A DNA stretch of 64,000 nt. It comes from Xanthobacter autotrophicus Py2 (lineage in GTDB: Bacteria; Pseudomonadota; Alphaproteobacteria; Rhizobiales; Xanthobacteraceae). The DNA is taken from contig CP000781.1 of assembly GCA_000017645.1 (NCBI GenBank), forward strand, positions 1,826,001-1,890,000, written 5' to 3'. The translations under genes were made by a program, and so were the position numbers. A model generated the notes under the pieces. The model had not been told where the DNA came from, made no database searches, and worked only from the letters and a program-made list of their open reading frames with translations. Of the stretch, positions 45,168-54,329 are shown piece by piece. Position 1 is the first letter of the stretch, and every line of letters starts with the position of its first letter.

Positions 45168-47474
45168 TCAGTTGCGCTGCACCGGTGCGGGCATCGGGGC
45201 CGCACCGGGGGGCGCACTCGGAACTGCAGGGCCGGCGGAACGGGCGGCGGGTTGGGGCGGGGCGGCCGGGGTGGCATCGGTGAGGCGGACCTCGGCCTCC
45301 TTCAGCATGCGCTCCAGCGCCGCGAGCCGTTCGGCCGCGCGCGGGGAGAGGGTGACCGGCCGCTCGGTGTCGAGGCCCGGCACGTTCATGGGCGCGGGTG
45401 TCTCGTCCAGCTTCGGGATCGGCGAGGTGACGCCGGGGATCGGCTTGATCTCGATGCCCTGGTGGGCATAGGCCATCACCTTCTGCCAGGTCATGGCGGG
45501 CAGGGTGCCGCCGGTCATCTTGTTCATCACGGCATAGTCGTCGTTGCCGAACCACACCCCGGCCACGTAATTGCCGGTGAAGCCCATGAACCAGGCATCG
45601 CGATAGGCATTGGTGGTGCCGGTCTTGCCCGCCACCTTGGAATTGACGAGGCGGGCGCGGCGGCCGGTGCCGTTCTCCACCACGTTGTTCAGCATGTCGT
45701 TGATGTCATAGAGCTGCTGGGTGGGGATGATCTGCACGCTCTTGGGCGCGTCGCGGTCGAAGCGCCACACCACCTCGCCATTGCCGACGCGCATCTCCAC
45801 CACCGCGTGGGGATAGACGCTCTTGCCGCCGTTGGCGAACACCGAATAGGCGGTGGTCATGTCGAACAGGGTCACCTCGGCGGCGCCCAGCGGCAGCGGC
45901 GCGCTGATGGGCAGCTGGGTGCGGATGCCCATCTGGTGGGCGAGATCCACGATCTTCTTGCGGCCGAACTTCTCCGCGAGGCGCACCGCCACCGTGTTCA
46001 GCGAATGCTGGAGCGCCGTCTTCAGGGTGATGGAGCCCATGTAGGAGCGGCCGTAATTCTGCGGGCACCAGTTGCCGAGGCAGATGGGCGCGTCCTGCAC
46101 GATGGTGGACGGCTTGAAGCCGTTCATCAGCGCCACCGTGTAGACGAAGGGCTTGAAGGAGGAGCCGGGCTGGCGCAGGGCATCGGTGGCGCGGTTGAAC
46201 TGGCTTTCGCCATAGTCGCGCCCGCCCACCATGGTGCGCAGGGTGCCGTTGGGCTCCATCACCACGATGCCGCCCTGCTTCACCTTGTAATCGCGGCCGA
46301 ACTCGGCGAGCGAGGTCTCCAGCGCCGCGTCCGCCACCTTCTGGATGTTGGGGTCGAGGCCGGTGCGCACGATGAAGTTGCGCTCCACCACCGTGGGCGG
46401 CAGCTGGTCCACCAGCTTCTTCACCTCGCCGAAGGCGTAATCGAGATAGAAATCCGGCACGTCGTCGTCGCGACGGTCCACCGGGGTGGCCGGGTTGCGG
46501 CGGGCGCCGAACACCTGGCCCTCGGTCATGAAGCCGGCATCCACCAGATTGTCGAGCACGGTGGAGGCGCGGGCACGGGCGGCGGGCAGGTTCACGTGGG
46601 GGGCGTATTTGGACGGCGCCTTGAACAGGCCGGCCATCATGGCGGCCTCGGCGAGGTTCACCTCGCGCACCGACTTGCCGAAATAATAGCGCGCCGCCGC
46701 ATCCACCCCGTAAGCGCCGCCGCCGAGATAGGCGCGGTCGAGGTAGAGCTTCAGGATCTGGCTCTTGGTGAGGCGCGCCTCCAGCCAGATGGCAAGGAAG
46801 GCTTCCTTGATCTTGCGCTCGATGGTGCGCTCGTTGGACAGGAACAGGTTCTTGGCCAACTGCTGGGAGAGCGAGGAGCCGCCCTGCCGCACGCCGCCGG
46901 CCCGCGCATTGGTGACCACGGCGCGGAACGTGCCGGCCACATCGATGCCCCAGTGCTCGTAGAAGCGCCGGTCCTCGGTGGCGAGCGTCGCCTTGATGAG
47001 GTTGTCGGGGATGTCCTCCAGCGGCACCGTGTCGTTCTGCTTCACGCCCCGCTCGCCGATGGTATTGCCGTAGCGATCGAGGAAGGTGACGGCGAGTTCG
47101 GTGCGCTTGAGCCAGTCGTCGGAGGTTTCGCGGAAGGCCGGGATGGCCAGGGCCAGCATCACCAGCGCGCCGGCCAGCGTCAGGGTCAGGCCTTCGGAGG
47201 CCATGCCGGCGGCGAAGCGCGACACGCCGGTGAGGTTGAACCGCTCGGTGAAGGCCGCATAGGCGGAAACCGCCCGGCGGGTGCGCGCGCCGAGGCTGAA
47301 CAGCCCGCTGTCGAGCAGGGCGTCGAAATCGAGCATCAGCCCGCGCAGGCGCGTGCCGAACGAGGAGCGCTCCGGGGCGGGACGCCTCGAATCGGGGCGC
47401 AGGTCGTCGGGGCGCTTGTCGTCGCGGGCGTTCTCGTCGCGGGCCTTGGGGTCGGTCGGTTCGCGCTCGGTCAC
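45168..47474 (-). CDS. Bifunctional penicillin-binding protein 1A-type
   Basis: A 768-residue class A PBP. Residues 1-90 are charged and cytoplasmic; one membrane helix lies near 98-118. The glycosyltransferase domain has ATEDRRFYEHWGID, GGSSLSQQLAKN and IKEAFLAIWLE. The transpeptidase domain has the nucleophile motif SSFKP near 455, SLN and KTGTTNAYRDAWFMG. The C-terminus is Pro/Ala-rich. It polymerises and cross-links peptidoglycan. Length and the 1A/1C-like layout fit, but which numbered PBP it replaces is not clear. Confidence 0.93.
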   Translation of the reverse strand: MTEREPTDPKARDENARDDKRPDDLRPDSRRPAPERSSFGTRLRGLMLDFDALLDSGLFSLGARTRRAVSAYAAFTERFNLTGVSRFAAGMASEGLTLTLAGALVMLALAIPAFRETSDDWLKRTELAVTFLDRYGNTIGERGVKQNDTVPLEDIPDNLIKATLATEDRRFYEHWGIDVAGTFRAVVTNARAGGVRQGGSSLSQQLAKNLFLSNERTIERKIKEAFLAIWLEARLTKSQILKLYLDRAYLGGGAYGVDAAARYYFGKSVREVNLAEAAMMAGLFKAPSKYAPHVNLPAARARASTVLDNLVDAGFMTEGQVFGARRNPATPVDRRDDDVPDFYLDYAFGEVKKLVDQLPPTVVERNFIVRTGLDPNIQKVADAALETSLAEFGRDYKVKQGGIVVMEPNGTLRTMVGGRDYGESQFNRATDALRQPGSSFKPFVYTVALMNGFKPSTIVQDAPICLGNWCPQNYGRSYMGSITLKTALQHSLNTVAVRLAEKFGRKKIVDLAHQMGIRTQLPISAPLPLGAAEVTLFDMTTAYSVFANGGKSVYPHAVVEMRVGNGEVVWRFDRDAPKSVQIIPTQQLYDINDMLNNVVENGTGRRARLVNSKVAGKTGTTNAYRDAWFMGFTGNYVAGVWFGNDDYAVMNKMTGGTLPAMTWQKVMAYAHQGIEIKPIPGVTSPIPKLDETPAPMNVPGLDTERPVTLSPRAAERLAALERMLKEAEVRLTDATPAAPPQPAARSAGPAVPSAPPGAAPMPAPVQRN

Positions 47475-47612
47475 GGTTCGGGCTCGGTTCAGCGGCTCCG
47501 GCGGCGCCCCCGGGCCCGCGCATCGCCGCTCATGTCTGTGTTGCTTGGGCCCACTCTATAACGCGTCGCCGAAAATCGCACGAGCCTGGCGCGCGGGGTC
47601 GGCGCTACGCAC

Positions 47613-48029
47613 TCAGCGGCCCGGCACGTTCAGCACGCCCTCGGGGCTCAGGCGATCGATGATGGTGGGCAGGTGCTGCGCCAGGAGGTCCGGCAGCTGG
47701 TCCGCCGAGAGGCCGAGGGTGGTTGCCACCTCGTCCAGCCGGTCCGCGCCCAAGGCCGCCGTGATCTGCTCGGCGCTGACCGGCGCGTTGGGGCCGTTGG
47801 AGATCCAGCTCGCCACTACATCCGAGAGGCCGGCCTGCTGGAGCTGCTCCAGCACGCCGTCGAGGCTGCCGAAGGGCGTCTTGGCGAAGGCCGAGTTGAG
47901 CAGGCCGGGCAGCATCTGCCCCATGGGGCCATTCAGCACCGTCTCCAGCAGGCTGCCGGCGCCGTCGGTGCCGGCCTTGCTCAGCATGTTGCTCAGGATG
48001 CCAGACACCATATTGTCGAAGAGGCCCAT
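47613..48029 (-). CDS. YidB family protein (DUF937)
   Basis: A 138-residue protein starting MGLFDNMVSGILSNMLSK, the usual opening of YidB/DUF937 proteins, followed by helical Leu-rich sequence and a C-terminal LSADQLPDLLAQHLPTIIDR. Start at 48029 is set by this family beginning; the longer open frame upstream is not protein-like. Function of the family is poorly known. It is 138 bp downstream of ccmI in the divergent direction. Confidence 0.87.
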   Translation of the reverse strand: MGLFDNMVSGILSNMLSKAGTDGAGSLLETVLNGPMGQMLPGLLNSAFAKTPFGSLDGVLEQLQQAGLSDVVASWISNGPNAPVSAEQITAALGADRLDEVATTLGLSADQLPDLLAQHLPTIIDRLSPEGVLNVPGR

Positions 48030-48261
48030 GCCCGACGCTCCGTTGGTCCCGCGGCGCGCGCCGGCGCGCCCTATGCTGCTCCGCTGCACTGCATGATGCG
48101 GCGCGGTGGAGGTTGGTGTACCGGATCGGCTGTGCGAAGTCGATTGTGCCTGCCGTGCCCCGGGGCCGATCACGAGTCCGAGTGTCCCCTGCGGCTCCGC
48201 GCCGCTGGGACGGCATGTGGCCTATGCAGCCATGCTTTCACCCGCTAACGGCTCTGAGGTG

Positions 48262-49440
48262 ATGATCTCACTGTCCCTGTTCGCAGCCTTTGCGCTCATG
48301 ACCGCCCTCGCGGCGCTCGCCGTGCTGTGGCCCCTGTCGCGCGTCCGCGCCGCGCGGGCCGCGCATGATGCCGACCTTGCGGTCTATCGCGACCAGCTCG
48401 CCGAGATCGCCCGCGACGCCAAGTCCGGCCGCCTGCCCAAGGCCGAGGCGGAAGCCGCGCGCATCGAGGTGGCGCGGCGCATGCTCGCGGCCGATTCCGC
48501 CCAGCAGGCGGCTGCGACCGGGGATCCGGCGCGGGTGACGCGCCAGACCACATGGCGCCGTCGCGCCGCCGCCGTGTTCGCCCTGCTGTTCATTCCGGTG
48601 TTCGCGGCCAGCCTCTATGGCCTGCTCGGCTCGCCCCGCCTTCCCGGCGCGCCTTTGGCCGAGCGCCTGACGGCGGCGCCCGATCGCAGCGATGTCGCCA
48701 TCCTGGTGCGGCGGGTGGAGGAGCATCTCCAGAAGAATCCCAATGACGGGGCGGGCTACGAGATCCTGGCGCCGGTCTATCTGCGCATGGGACGGCCGGA
48801 GGATGCCGCCCGCGCCTATGCCGAGGCCATCCGCATTCTCGGACCCTCCGCTGCGCGCCATTCGTCGCGGGGCGAAGCGTTGGTGGTCGCCTCCGACGGC
48901 CTGGTGACGGCCGATGCCGCCCGCGCCTTCACCGATGCGCTGGCCCTCGACCCCAATGAGCCGCGCTCGGCCTATTTCCTCGGCCTCGCCGCCGAGCAGG
49001 ATGGCCGCGCCGAGGATGCGGCACGAATCTGGGGCCAGCTGCTTGCCCGCACGCCTGCCAATGCGCCCTATCGGCCGGTGGTGGCGGCGGCCCTCGCCCG
49101 GGTGGGCGGCACGGCTTCGGCGGCCGCGGCTGCGCCGGCCCAGCCCGGTCCGGCAGCGGCGGATGTGGCGGCGGCGGCCTCCATGTCGTCCGACGAGCGC
49201 AACGCCATGGTTCGTGGCATGGTGGCCCGCCTCGCCGAGCGGCTGGACGCCGAGCCCAACGATATCGAGGGCTGGCTGCGCCTGGTGCGGGCCTATGGCG
49301 TGCTCGGCGACAAGGACAAGGCGGCGGAGGCCCTGAAAAAGGCACGTGCAGCCTTCAAGGACAATGCAGAAGCTCTCGGGCGGCTCGATGCCGCCGAGAA
49401 GGAGCTCGCGGCAAGGACGGGAGCGGGAGAAAAAGGATGA
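48262..49440 (+). CDS. ccmI: Cytochrome c biogenesis protein CcmI (CycH)
   Basis: A 392-residue protein. Two membrane helices (about 2-22 and 94-116) bracket a cytoplasmic loop with [18 protein letters not shown], a leucine-zipper-like CcmI feature. A long periplasmic TPR region follows ([20 protein letters not shown] and similar). CcmI presents apocytochrome to the haem ligation complex CcmF/CcmH. Start at 48262 opens directly with the first helix. Its stop overlaps ccmE by 4 bp. Confidence 0.93.
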   Translation: MISLSLFAAFALMTALAALAVLWPLSRVRAARAAHDADLAVYRDQLAEIARDAKSGRLPKAEAEAARIEVARRMLAADSAQQAAATGDPARVTRQTTWRRRAAAVFALLFIPVFAASLYGLLGSPRLPGAPLAERLTAAPDRSDVAILVRRVEEHLQKNPNDGAGYEILAPVYLRMGRPEDAARAYAEAIRILGPSAARHSSRGEALVVASDGLVTADAARAFTDALALDPNEPRSAYFLGLAAEQDGRAEDAARIWGQLLARTPANAPYRPVVAAALARVGGTASAAAAAPAQPGPAAADVAAAASMSSDERNAMVRGMVARLAERLDAEPNDIEGWLRLVRAYGVLGDKDKAAEALKKARAAFKDNAEALGRLDAAEKELAARTGAGEKG

Positions 49441-49916
49441 CGCGCAAAGGCCGGCGGCTGGTGCTCATCGGAGCAGGACTTGGCGTGCTCGCGCTGGCGG
49501 CGGGGCTCATCCTGTCCGCGCTCAACGACACCATCGTGTTCTTCCGCTCGCCCACGGAAGTGGCCCAGCAGCAGGTGGCCCCCGGCGCACGCCTGCGCCT
49601 CGGCGGGCTGGTGGAGACGGGCAGCGTGGTCAAGTCCGGTACCCTCACCACCTTCAAGGTCACCGATGGCAACGCCACGGTGAAGGTGGCCTATTCCGGC
49701 ATCCTGCCGGACCTGTTCCGCGAAGGGCAGGGGGTGGTGGCCGAGGGCGCGCTCCAGCCCGACGGCAGCTTCAAGGCCGACAGCGTGCTGGCCAAGCATG
49801 ACGAGAAATACATGCCACGCGAGGTGGCCGACGCCCTGAAGAAGCAGGGCCGCTGGCAGGAAGGCGGCCCGGCTCCCGGCACCGCCGCGCCGGTCCAGCG
49901 CGCGCCGGGGAGTTGA
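49437..49916 (+). CDS. ccmE: Cytochrome c maturation haem chaperone CcmE
   Basis: A 159-residue protein with one N-terminal membrane helix (about 9-30) and an OB-fold. The covalent haem-binding His is in [13 protein letters not shown] (HxxxY) near residue 122. [21 protein letters not shown] is typical. CcmE carries haem from CcmC to CcmF. ATGA overlap with ccmI and 3-bp gap to ccmF indicate one operon. Confidence 0.96.
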   Translation: MTRKGRRLVLIGAGLGVLALAAGLILSALNDTIVFFRSPTEVAQQQVAPGARLRLGGLVETGSVVKSGTLTTFKVTDGNATVKVAYSGILPDLFREGQGVVAEGALQPDGSFKADSVLAKHDEKYMPREVADALKKQGRWQEGGPAPGTAAPVQRAPGS

Positions 49917-49919
49917 GCC

Positions 49920-51905
49920 ATGATCGCGGAAATCGGCCAGTACGCCCTCGCCCTCGCCTTCGCCCTCTCGCTGGCGCAGGTGCTGCTGCCGTCCTGGGGC
50001 GCGCGGCGCAACGACCCGGTGCTGATGGGCTCGGCCGGCCCCATCGCGCTGGCCCTGTTCGGCTTCATCTCCTTCGCCTTCGGCGCTCTGGTGCAGCTCT
50101 ATGTCACCTCGGACTTCACCGTGGTGAACGTGGCCGAGAATTCCCACTCCCAGATGCCGCTGATCTACAAGATCACCTCGACCTGGGGGAACCACGAGGG
50201 CTCCATGCTCCTGTGGGTGTTCGTGCTGTCTTTCTTTGGCGCGCTGGTGGTGCTGTTCGGCACCAACCTGCCGGATCGGCTGAAGGCGCTGGTGCTGGCG
50301 GTGCAGGGGGCGGTGGCGGCGGCCTTCCTCTCGTTCATCCTGTTCACCTCCAACCCCTTCGCGCGCCTGGTGCCGGCGCCGGCGGAGGGGCGCGACCTCA
50401 ACCCCATCCTCCAGGACCCTGGCCTCGCCATCCACCCGCCGCTGCTCTATCTCGGCTATGTGGGGCTCTCCGTCTCCTTCGCCTTCGCCATCGCGGCGCT
50501 GATCGAGGGGCGGATCGACGCGGCCTGGGCGCGCTGGGTGCGGCCGTGGACGCTCGCCGCCTGGATCTTCCTGACGCTCGGCATCGCCATGGGCTCCTAC
50601 TGGGCCTATTACGAACTGGGCTGGGGCGGCTGGTGGTTCTGGGACCCGGTGGAGAACGCCTCCCTCATGCCGTGGCTCGCGGCAACCGCGCTGCTGCATT
50701 CCGCCGTGGTGATGGAGAAGCGCGACGCCCTGAAGGTGTGGACCATCCTCCTCGCCATTCTCGCCTTTTCGCTCTCGCTGGTGGGCACCTTCCTGGTGCG
50801 CTCGGGGGTGCTGACCTCGGTGCACGCCTTCGCCACCGATCCGGCGCGGGGCGTGTTCATCCTCGCCATCCTCACCTTCTTCATCGCCGGCGGGCTGACC
50901 CTGTTCGCGTTCCGCGCCTCCGAGCTGAAGCAGGGCGGGCTGTTCGCGCCCATCTCGCGGGAGGGGGCGCTGGTCCTCAACAATCTGTTCCTCACCGCCG
51001 CCACCGCCGCGGTGCTGGTGGGCACCCTCTACCCGCTGGCGCTGGAAGCGCTGACCGGGGACAAGATCACGGTGGGGCCGCCCTACTTCAACCTCGCCTT
51101 CGGCGGGCTGATGGTGCCGCTGGTGTTCGCCATGCCGTTCGGCCCGCTGCTGGCCTGGAAGCGCGGCGACCTCATGGGCGTCGCCCAGCGCCTGATGATG
51201 GCCGCCGCCCTTGCGGTGGTGGCCGCCGTGGTCATCGCCGCCGCCACCACGGGCGGGCCGGTGCTGGCGCCGCTGGTGGTGGGGCTCGCGGTCTTCATCA
51301 TGCTGGGGGCGCTCACCGACATCGCCGAGCGCGCGGGCCTCGGGCGGGTGACGGCGCGGGTGGCGGTGGCGCGTCTCGCCGGGACGCCGCGCTCCGCTTA
51401 TGGCACTGCCATCGCCCATTTCGGCGTCGGGGTGTGCCTGCTCGGCATCGTGTGCGAGACCGGCTGGAGCCTGGAGAAGATCGCCTCCGTGAAGCTTGGC
51501 GACACCGTCACCATCGGTGCCCGCAGCCTCACCCTCGACCGGCTGGAAAACCGCACCGGCGCCAACTTCCGCGCCCGCACGGCGGTGTTCTCCATCCGCG
51601 AGGATGGCGAGTCGCAGGGCACCATCGAGGCCTCGCGCCGCATGTTCGCGGCCCGGCAGATGGCCACCACCGAGGCCGGCATCCGCACCTTCGGCCTCAG
51701 CCAGCTCTATGTGAGCATGGGCGAGGAGAGCCCGGACGGGCACATCTCCATGCGCGCCACCTACAAGCCGTTCGTGACGCTGATCTGGCTCGGGGCGGTG
51801 GTGATGGCGCTGGGCGGCGCGCTCTCGCTGGCCGACCGGCGCCTGCGCGTCGGCGCCCCCCGCCCCGCCACCAAGCGCCCCCGCGCCCCGGTGCCGGCGG
51901 AGTGA
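49920..51905 (+). CDS. ccmF: Cytochrome c haem lyase CcmF
   Basis: A 661-residue polytopic membrane protein. The haem-handling WWD domain reads GWGGWWFWDPVENASLMPWL near residue 240, with HPPLLYLGYVG before it and histidines in periplasmic loops. It joins haem from CcmE to apocytochrome together with CcmH and CcmI. Its TGA shares the A with the ccmH ATG. Confidence 0.96.
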   Translation: MIAEIGQYALALAFALSLAQVLLPSWGARRNDPVLMGSAGPIALALFGFISFAFGALVQLYVTSDFTVVNVAENSHSQMPLIYKITSTWGNHEGSMLLWVFVLSFFGALVVLFGTNLPDRLKALVLAVQGAVAAAFLSFILFTSNPFARLVPAPAEGRDLNPILQDPGLAIHPPLLYLGYVGLSVSFAFAIAALIEGRIDAAWARWVRPWTLAAWIFLTLGIAMGSYWAYYELGWGGWWFWDPVENASLMPWLAATALLHSAVVMEKRDALKVWTILLAILAFSLSLVGTFLVRSGVLTSVHAFATDPARGVFILAILTFFIAGGLTLFAFRASELKQGGLFAPISREGALVLNNLFLTAATAAVLVGTLYPLALEALTGDKITVGPPYFNLAFGGLMVPLVFAMPFGPLLAWKRGDLMGVAQRLMMAAALAVVAAVVIAAATTGGPVLAPLVVGLAVFIMLGALTDIAERAGLGRVTARVAVARLAGTPRSAYGTAIAHFGVGVCLLGIVCETGWSLEKIASVKLGDTVTIGARSLTLDRLENRTGANFRARTAVFSIREDGESQGTIEASRRMFAARQMATTEAGIRTFGLSQLYVSMGEESPDGHISMRATYKPFVTLIWLGAVVMALGGALSLADRRLRVGAPRPATKRPRAPVPAE

Positions 51906-52390
51906 TGGGCATGCGCCGCCTCCTCGCCGCCCTGCTCCTCCTCGCCAGCTTCGCGGCGCCTGCCCTCGCTGTGCAGCCGGACGAGGTGCTGGCTGATCCG
52001 GTGCTGGAAAGCCGGGCCCGCGCCATCTCGGCCGAATTACGCTGCATGGTCTGCCAGAACCAGTCCATCGACGATTCCGATGCCCCGCTCGCCAAGGACC
52101 TGCGCCTCATCGTGCGCGAGCGGCTGAAGGCCGGGGACAGCGACGGGCAGGTGATGGATTTCATGGTGGCGCGCTATGGCGAGTTCGTGCTGCTGCGGCC
52201 GGTCATGTCCTGGCGCAATGCCCTGCTGTGGGCGGCGCCGGTGCTGGTGCTGGCCCTCGGTGCGCTCGCCGCGGTCTTCGGCCTGAAGCGCCGCCGCGCG
52301 GTCGCCCCCCAGAGCCTCTCCGCCGACGAGGAAGCCCGCTTCAAAAAGCTTCTGGCGGAAGGGGAGGGGACGCTCCCCGAAGGACGCTGA
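51905..52390 (+). CDS. ccmH: Cytochrome c maturation thiol protein CcmH (CycL)
   Basis: A 161-residue protein with signal peptide (to about residue 22), the redox motif RCMVCQNQSIDDSDAPLA and a C-terminal membrane helix (about 105-127). It keeps apocytochrome haem-site thiols reduced. Start at ATG 51905 overlaps the ccmF stop by one base; ATG 51911 is an alternative. The usual partners ccmABCDG are not in this window. Confidence 0.95.
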   Translation: MGMRRLLAALLLLASFAAPALAVQPDEVLADPVLESRARAISAELRCMVCQNQSIDDSDAPLAKDLRLIVRERLKAGDSDGQVMDFMVARYGEFVLLRPVMSWRNALLWAAPVLVLALGALAAVFGLKRRRAVAPQSLSADEEARFKKLLAEGEGTLPEGR

Positions 52391-52403
52391 GCCCTTCGCC
52401 GCC

Positions 52404-53354
52404 TCAGCGCGCGTGGGGCCTGATCATGCCGAGCAGTGCATCCAAGGCCGCCTCCGGTGTGGCACGGGGCCAGTCCGCCATCTGGTGGCGGAAGAAGGTC
52501 TCCTGCCGCTTGGCGTAACGGCGGGTGTCGCTCTGGCCTTCGGCGATGGCGTCGTCCAGCGTCATCTCGCCGGCGAGATGGCGGGTGAGGGCCGGGGCGC
52601 CATGGGCCTTCAGCACCGTGCGCGAGGGATCGAGCCGGCGCGCGGCCAGGGCGCGAACCTCCTCCAGCGCCCCCTCAGCCATCATGGCCTCGAAGCGCGC
52701 ATCGATGCGCTGTCGCAGCACCGCGCGGTCCACCTCCAGCACGAGACGCACGCAGCGGGAGGCATCCAGCACCGGGCGCGGCGCATCCTTCTGCCAGTCT
52801 GAAAGCGAGCGGCCGGTGGCGGTGATTACCTCCAGTGCCCGCAACACCCGCTGACGGTCGTTGGGCTGGAGCCGGGCGGCGCTCTGCGGGTCCATGTCTG
52901 CAAGGCGGGCATGCAGGGCAAGGCTGTCGAGGCCTTCCGCCGTGCCGCGAACCTCGCGCCGCACTGTCTCCGGCACCGGCGGGATCTCGGCGAGGCCCTG
53001 CGTCAGCGCGCGGAAATAGAGGCCGGTGCCGCCGACGAAGATGGGCAAAAGCCCCTGTTCGCGCGCGGCAGCGAGGGCGGCCGTGGCATCCGCGAGCCAG
53101 CGGCCCACGGAATAGTCGGTGTCCGCATCCACGTGGCCATAGAGGCCGTGGGGCACCCGCGCCGCCTCCGCGACGGTCGGCCGCGCCGTGAGGACCCGAA
53201 GATCGCCATAGACTTGCATGGAATCTGCATTGAGCACGGTGCCCGTGAGTCGCTCGGCGAGCGCCATCGCGAGGGCCGACTTGCCGCTGGCGGTGGGACC
53301 TGCGATGAGCACCGCCTGCGGCCCATTCCCCTGTTCGAGTACCGATACTGCCAT
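52404..53354 (-). CDS. miaA: tRNA dimethylallyltransferase MiaA
   Basis: A 316-residue enzyme adding a dimethylallyl group to A37 of tRNAs. P-loop [13 protein letters not shown] near residue 20, [34 protein letters not shown] and the C-terminal [12 protein letters not shown] are all conserved. Its ATG (53352-53354) overlaps the serB ATG (53353-53355) on the other strand, so each promoter must lie in the other gene. Confidence 0.95.
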
Positions 53355-54252
53355 GGCCTATGTCGCGACGCTGATCTCAAACCCATCTGCCCCGGCTTTG
53401 ACCCGGGAGGCAATCCACGATGCGCGCGCGGTGCTGCCCGAAGCGCAGGAGGCCGTGGTGCTCGCCCCCGACGTGGCCGTGGACATCCATTTCGCCCCGC
53501 CGCTGGGCACCGATGCCCGGGAACTGGCCGATGCGGTCCGCGCCGCCCTCGGGGATGCGCCCATCGACGTGGTGGTGCAGCTAGAGGCGGCCCGGCGCAA
53601 GCAGCTTTTCCTCGCCGACATGGATTCCACCATGATCGGGCAGGAATGCATCGACGAACTGGCGGATCTCGTTGGCGTGAAGGCCCATGTGGCCGCCATC
53701 ACCGAGCGGGCCATGCGCGGGGAGATCGCCTTCGAGCCGGCGCTGCGCGAGCGGGTGGCGCTGCTGCGCGGCCTGCCGGCCGGCGTGGTGGCCGACGTGC
53801 TGCGCGAGCGCATCAGCCTCACCCCCGGCGGGCTCGAGCTGGTGGGTACCATGAAGGCCAACGGCGCCTATACGGCGCTGGTCTCCGGCGGCTTCACCGT
53901 GTTTACGAGCGCCATCGCCGAGCGCATCGGCTTCGACGAGCACCGGGCCAACATCCTGCTCATCGACGAGGACCGCTTCGTCGGCGCGGTGGCGGAGCCC
54001 ATCCTCGGCCGCGATGCCAAGCTCGCCGCCCTCGAGGAACTGCGCGACCGCATGCACCTTGCCCCGTCCGAGACCATGGCGGTGGGCGACGGCGCCAACG
54101 ACCTCGCCATGCTGCAGGAGGCCGGGGTCGGCGTCGCCTATCACGCCAAGCCAGCGGTGGCGGCTGCCGCCCATGTGCGCATCGATTACGGCGACCTCAC
54201 CGCTTTGCTCTACATGCAGGGCTATGCGCTGAGCGAGTTCCACACCGCCTGA
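53353..54252 (+). CDS. serB: Phosphoserine phosphatase
   Basis: A 299-residue HAD phosphatase, last step of serine synthesis. The HAD motifs are [18 protein letters not shown] near residue 85, SGGFTVFT near 180, and [15 protein letters not shown] near 250. The first 80 residues are an ACT-like domain as in other alphaproteobacterial SerB. No ribosome site is evident before ATG 53353, which overlaps the miaA start codon. Confidence 0.95.
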
Positions 54253-54280
54253 GGCGGGATAAGCTCTCCCTGTACCCTTA

Positions 54281-54322
54281 CGCCGCCGTCATGCCCCGGA
54301 CCAGCCGGGGATGACGGCGGCG
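54281..54322. terminator. Long hairpin between serB and degP
   Basis: cgccgccgtcatgccccgg (54281-54299) pairs with ccggggatgacggcggcg (54305-54322) with one bulged base and a 5-base loop. It lies between convergent genes and can stop both. The sequence resembles the gtcatgcccgg-type arms of intergenic repeats in this order. Confidence 0.7.
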
Positions 54323-54329
54323 CGTCAGC

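Noticed and set aside
44844..47561. Open frame of about 900 codons opposite the PBP gene
   Set aside because: The minus-strand PBP1A frame has every catalytic motif; the opposite frame has none.
49293..51743. Open frame of over 800 codons opposite ccmF
   Set aside because: Antisense shadow; ccmF is complete and in operon with overlapping neighbours.
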